Of a DNA stretch of 64,000 bases, positions 59,800 through 64,000 are shown in pieces. The DNA lies in the NCBI GenBank assembly GCA_030407085.1, contig CM059582.1, forward strand, positions 49,933,001 through 49,997,000, read 5' to 3'. Made by a program: the position numbers and the translations under genes. Under the pieces are notes generated by a model. It made no database searches and was not told where the DNA came from. It saw only the letters and a list, made by a program, of their open reading frames with translations. The stretch's first letter is position 1. Each line of letters starts with the position of its first letter. Origin of the DNA: Trichopria drosophilae (lineage: Eukaryota > Arthropoda > Insecta > Hymenoptera > Diapriidae).

Positions 59800-60840
59800 A
59801 AGCAAGTTTTTTTCGAAAACCTCATTTTTTCAAAACCTGACATTTTTATACCGAATTGGTGCGATAACGATCTAAATTGGCCGCAATGTTCATGTAGTTC
59901 TTTAAAGCAGTTTTTTTTTAAAAGATATTGAAAATATCAACATTTTTGTTTACTATTTTGTCAGTTTCAAGCGTTTATTCGAGTAGTTTTATGATTCTTA
60001 TGTAATTTAACAAGTACCCACTCATCGTGTTCATAATAGTATATTATGCAACTAATGCGTAAAGTTAAGTTTTCCGAACGGACTGTGATACGATGCGTAC
60101 GAGTCATCGTCGGAACCCGTGACTAGTATGCAGCTTAAAACGAGGTACATGGGATATTTTATGCAATATTGTGAGCAAAGTTGAGTATAAATCAAAAAAA
60201 TTGTAAAACAAATAGAAATGTAATAACGTTAAGAAATAAAGTCGATTTATGATAAAATTGTGTATAGAGCTCCGTGCGTAAATAGGTGGCGAATAAGGCG
60301 GGGGAGGGGGATTATAATTTTATAATTTTGGAAGTTCTCGATAAAAGAACAAATTGTAACGCTGATATTGGGTAAGATTTTATGCTAAACCTCATCACTG
60401 TCATAGGAAAGAGTACATTACGTACCTAGGGCGGAAACGAAGTAAATTTTGTACATTTTTTATTAGTCACACCTGCACCAATTCGCGGTCCACGTTATGA
60501 CAAAGTATTTGGAAAGTCCTCGATTATAGTACCACAATATCCTAGTTCACGTGGAAAAGTTAATTTTGCACACTTGTTTCATAATATACCATTATGAACA
60601 CGATGAGCGGGTATTTTTTTATTTAAAAAAATCACAAAACTACTGGAATAAACGCCTGAAAAGGACAAAATAGTAAAAAATTGTGATATTTTTAATTCCT
60701 CCATTAAAAAAAACGATTATAAAGAACTTTATTATGAAACTATTTTACCATACCAATTCGGTATACAAATTTTAGAATTTGGAAAAATGTTTTTGAAAAC
60801 CTTTCTTGACCATTCGTCGTCTTATCTAATAATAAAGAAC
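59800..60840. mobile_element. Long fold-back element, arms about 290 bp
   Basis: Left arm about 59800-60090, right arm about 60540-60840, inverted. They share, from outside in, CATTTTT..AAA, TATACCGAATTGGT, AGTTCTTTA, ATATTG..ATATCA, ACTATTTTGTC-TTTCA, GCGTTTATTC-AGTAGTTTT, then TACCC-CTCATCGTGTTCAT and AATA-TATATTATG-AAC. The outermost and the TACCC-bounded core (60015-60613) may be two nested elements. The middle has a GGCGGGGGAGGGGG run. Open frames at 59403-59706 come close to its left edge and are not genes of it. Confidence 0.75.
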
Positions 60841-61599
60841 CAAGAAAGAATCACGAGCAAAATCTGTGACATGACAATAAGGTTCTCAATTTTTTTTCAA
60901 CTGCTGGTTTCACAAAGAATCGCCCAGTAAGCTTACTGAGAATTGAACTAAGACCAATTTAATTAATAATCCTTATTATACAATCTTTATTACAACAAAA
61001 TTAACTTAGAAACCCTCCACTTATTGCTTTACATCAGCATTGAATCCCTTGGATAAATTATGCTTGCAATTTGGTACAGATTTTTGTCAATACTCTTTCA
61101 GGAACTCATGCCAACGACTAACTTGCATATTGTGGTTTTTCTTCTGGTTGATTTAAGAACACGGATACTCTGATCCTTAATAGTTCATCAATTTTCTTAC
61201 TAGATTCGGCTATATAGGGCATAATAGATGTCGTACTATAATTATCATGAACTACTGGGGCATTTTCAGAAATCATATCCTACCCTCTTTTTACTATCAT
61301 ATAAAAATGCAGAATTATCTATTTTATGTGTACATTGAGTTTTCCAATTTTAAATATTACCACATCTTATATCCAAGTACGTCAAATATTTAAAATATTA
61401 TATATATGCTCATCATAATTTATTCACTTCTTCATTTTCAAGTGATTTTCAATAAACTATTTTATGATCAAATTTAGTCCCCGCTATCAACGCCTATGTC
61501 GTATTATGAAGAAATCATTAAAAATAACAGACAAAAATATGTAATACATTAAGTACTATTCAATTTTATTGGTTTTAAAATGAATTTTCTATTATTTAG

Positions 61600-61823
61600 A
61601 TGATGGCAGAGATGGAACGTTTGAAAAAGGAAAAGGCAGAACTGAAAAAGGCTTTAGAATCGAAATGTAATTACATGAAGTGTGCAGAAACTAGATTAGA
61701 AAATCGAACTTATCGACCAGGATTTGAGCTTTGTAACGACGACGCGTACGAAGGTTTGAAGAAGGAAGTTTTGGAGCTTCAAAATACTTGCAAAGAATTA
61801 CGCGACAAAATCGAAGCAATTGA
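61600..61823 (+). CDS. TEKT2: Tektin-2, coding exon 6 with the tektin signature
   Basis: It encodes about residues 291-364, including the diagnostic end of the rod: CAETRLENRTYRPGFELCND, where animal tektins have (A/S)-TRLE-RT-RPN(V/I)ELCRD. The nonapeptide (residues 329-337) is RPGFELCND, keeping R, P, E, L, C and D but changing the N, V/I and R of the consensus. Upstream, MERLKKEKAELKKALE is a clear coiled coil; downstream, LKKEVLELQNTCKELRDKIE continues it. The acceptor is ATTTAG and the donor GA/GTAAGT. It ends in phase 2, so at least one more exon with the last 60-70 residues (the KxxSLxxDxxC region) must follow. I did not find it before position 64000. Confidence 0.95.
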
Positions 61824-62279
61824 GTAAGTTATTTCATTTTTATTTCTTTCGTATGGTTTGTCTTATATATTTTTGAGTATATAAATCTTCAATTTGTCTC
61901 CTTTAAATTAAATTCGCGTTTTTTTAATTCGTGATATGAGAAATGTATTTCGAAGTACGGTTGAAATATTTTTAGAAAATTTCAAACTTGAGGCATACGC
62001 GATCCAATGCAAAAAAAATAAACCCATGGATTTTAATACAGTAAGAAGAATTCAAATAAATTCACCCCGAATTAGATGTGTTGAATATTCATATATATTT
62101 AAGATAGATATTTACAATATATTTACGTAAATTCAAAAACCTGCGGAATAAAGAAAGATTGCAGAAGGTTCAGAAATGTAATTCGAACACTAAATTATTC
62201 TCAATGGTTTCAATCGAGCTCTATTGTAAATTCAAAATATTAATATTTTTTAATCGATGGGAAGTAGGTATTGTTTAAA

Positions 62280-63320
62280 ATAAAGGTAAATCTTCGGATG
62301 ATCCACGTGTTCGAAACGGGAAAAAGTACAACGTATTTTCCACGTATTTTGGCCTCCTGAAAACGAATATCATGATAAAATTTGGCGCTCGGCCATATCT
62401 TGGCCGCTATTTCGAAAAAACAGCCAAAAACCCCGTTTTTTTCTGTTTCTTGCATTTATCTCGAGATATACATATCTGACGAAAAAATATTCCAAACAAA
62501 AAATGTAGGGCTTGAAATTCTCTATAAAAAAGATTTTATACGTTTTTTTCCTAATGGCAAAAGAAACCCCCTAAATTAATGCTGAAATCGACTTGTTATT
62601 CGTTGGTGAGCAACCTCCCCGCGGTGCACATCGGGTAACGCTAATGCCGGCGCGGCGGTCAGGTTAGGTTGGACATGGGTTAGGTTTTTTTTTTAGCGGG
62701 GGGGTCTGGGGGGACACATTGTGGTACAGGCAGTAGTAATGATAATTGTCTCATCCTCACCCGGTATGGTACAGGCAGTAGTAATGGTAAGGATGAGACA
62801 ATTACCATTACTACTGCCCGTACCGCAATGTGTGCCTGGGGGGGCCTGCGGCTAAAAAAAAACCTGACCCGTGTCTAACCTAACCTGCTTTAACCTACTC
62901 AATCCTTAATAAACAGGTATTAGTGATAATTAAACGGGCATGAAATGCGTCTTCTGTAATTACCAAGGCGGATGTAAGAAGCGCACGACCGTTATTCTAA
63001 GGATTATCTATTTTTATCGCTATTTTACGAGCTTCCCATTGCCATTAGGAAAAAAACGTATACAACCTTTTTTGTAGAAAATTCAATTCTCTACCTTTTT
63101 TGTTTGGAACATTTTTTCGTCAGATAAGTATATCTCGAGATAAATGCGAAAAACTTTTAAAAAAACGGGTTTTTTGGCTGTTTTTTTTAAATAACGGCCA
63201 AGATATGGTCGAGCGCCAAATTTTGTCATGATATTCGTTTTCAGGAGGCCAAAATACGTCGAAAATATGTTGTACTTTTTCCCGTTTCGAACACGTGGAT
63301 CATCCGAAGGTTTACCAAAA
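62280..63320. mobile_element. 1 kb fold-back element with nested inverted repeat
   Basis: Outer arms (about 62280-62555 and 63030-63320) agree over roughly 280 bp as inverted copies, with long identical blocks such as CTTCGGATGATCCACGTGTT, TTTTGGCCTCCTGAAAACGA, TTGGCGCTCG and TATCTCGAGATATAC. Inner arms (about 62655-62765 and 62795-62885) share GGTTAGGTT, a T-run then TAGC, a G-run, and GGCAGTAGTAATGGTAA. The region between outer and inner arms is not symmetrical. The inner GGGTTAGGTTTTTTTTTAGC block matches one in the 18.9-19.7 kb element. Frames at 62240-62579 are arm sequence. Confidence 0.88.
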
Positions 63321-63544
63321 TAAATTTGGGGGTTGGGGCTTAAAACCTACTAAAAAATTATTATTTTCGGACCACTAGGGACCCTCTTCAAGAGGAAGTT
63401 TATCGATTTTAATGATATTCTAAAGCGACCAAGATCACGTTCAATCAGCATTTATATACTCAGTATAACGGTGGTGGGGAGTTAGTTAACCATAATAATA
63501 TAAATTGAATTTTATAGTTTATAAACTGAATTTAAATTTTGACT

Positions 63545-63835
63545 TTAAAAATCTTCATTTTTATTTAAAGCTTTTTTTTGTAATTTAAAATGTAACATAT
63601 CAGAAACTCGTCTGTCGGCAAAATTACTGTCGGTGTCCAAAATCTTGACATTTTGCCAATTAAAATCGAGATTTGTGCCCAATCTATGCTCAGTTATGCC
63701 GATTTTTTGTTGAGATGGTCTACGAACATTTGATTCCTGTTTTTTGACACGGGTTCTCAAACATCTTTTTTTTACCTTATTTGTATTCTTTAATATTCTC
63801 ATCTTTTCCAATTCAGTTTTTTTGCCAAAACTAGA
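63545..63835 (-). pseudogene. C-terminal endonuclease end of a Penelope-like element
   Basis: The minus-strand frame carries LRTRVKKQESNVRRPS, then ITEHRLGTNLDFNWQNVKIL, then DRRVSDMLHFKLQKKALNKN. These are the closing blocks of the GIY-YIG nuclease domain of Penelope-like elements (TRV-EH--NIRR, EHRL---H-F-W-NVKILD-E-N--KR--SEMLHI---Q--LN). The usual EH is KQ here and SEMLH is SDMLH, so activity is doubtful. The GIY-YIG core and the reverse transcriptase are not upstream within the window. It stays open for 88 codons, making it younger than the relic at 51 kb. Confidence 0.75.
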
Positions 63836-64000
63836 GAAATGTATTGGATAAAACTGGAACAGTTATTTTTATTGTATCAATAATTCTAAAAAATAATCTG
63901 AATTCTAATAAATACAAAATCGTTTGAAATCTTTTAGTGATAATTGAGCATTCGATGTCTGCATTTTATTTCTGAACCTTTCTCAATATTTCTGCTTTCC

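Larger units (their letters stand above)
48734..61599 (+). other. TEKT2: Tektin-2 intron 5
   Basis: 12866 bp, donor GTTAGA, acceptor TATTTAG. It is filled with mobile-element remains listed separately: hairpins at 49485-49643 and 54966-55058, a Penelope-like relic at about 50976-51600, a TTAA-flanked element at 52254-53339, a dispersed repeat at 56690-56950, a LINE scrap at 59236-59450 and a fold-back at 59800-60840. From 53345 to 54960 and from 55060 to 56690 I see only AT-rich DNA with short GTGAAA/TTCACTC word clusters near 54600-54780. Confidence 0.75.
61824..64000 (+). other. TEKT2: Tektin-2 intron 6, running off the window
   Basis: It begins with GTAAGT. It holds the 1 kb fold-back at 62280-63320 and a Penelope-like endonuclease end on the minus strand. 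The frame at 61936-62130 lies in AT-rich DNA, has no tektin C-terminal motif and no acceptor in the right phase. Confidence 0.75.

Noticed and set aside
61936..62130. Next tektin exon in the frame at 61936-62130
   Set aside because: No C-terminal tektin pattern, no acceptor in phase 2, and AT-driven composition.
62240..62579. Overlapping frames on both strands
   Set aside because: They lie in the arm of a fold-back element that is repeated inverted at 63030-63320.
1..64000. CRISPR array, toxin-antitoxin or other prokaryotic defence system
   Set aside because: Base composition, introns and repeat types are those of an animal genome; no regular spacer-repeat array or operon exists.

Overview
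The window looks like AT-rich animal nuclear DNA, most likely from an insect. The signs are spliced genes with GT-AG introns up to 12.9 kb long, no operons, many MITE-like inverted-repeat elements, GGTTAGGTTAGG-type words and relics of Penelope-like and non-LTR retrotransposons. I cannot fix the order or species from the sequence alone.

One gene is clearly supported: a plus-strand tektin-2 (TEKT2-type) axonemal protein gene starting near 34.5 kb and running off the right edge. Six coding exons (34511-34559, 42476-42638, 43820-44083, 44159-44329, 48511-48733, 61600-61823) join in phase across five GT-AG introns. They give 364 codons plus 2 nt, against about 430 residues for animal tektin-2. 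The nonapeptide signature is in exon 6, and the C-terminal exon lies beyond the window. About 150 bp upstream of the ATG is a sequence matching the RFX X-box consensus, the control element typical of ciliary genes.

Layout: 1-34 kb is gene-poor. It holds mobile-element debris, namely a Tc1/mariner-like MITE, two related LINE 3' ends, a 1.4 kb insertion exposed by an uninterrupted sister copy, several fold-back elements, and word-like minisatellites. 34.3-34.6 kb is the tektin promoter and first exon. 34.6-64 kb is tektin introns loaded with long inverted repeats (about 0.1-1.5 kb), TTAA-flanked piggyBac-like non-autonomous elements, a decayed Penelope-like reverse transcriptase, a LINE reverse transcriptase scrap, and the endonuclease end of another Penelope-like element on the minus strand.

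No rRNA, convincing tRNA, CRISPR array or prokaryotic-type system is present. Most short open reading frames here are chance frames in AT-rich DNA or frames through repeats. The points most worth following are the X-box/tektin pairing, the density of fold-back elements within one gene's introns, the order-preserving word minisatellite in the 18.9-19.7 kb fold-back, and the full/empty-site pair at 3.1-4.9 and 7.5-7.8 kb.
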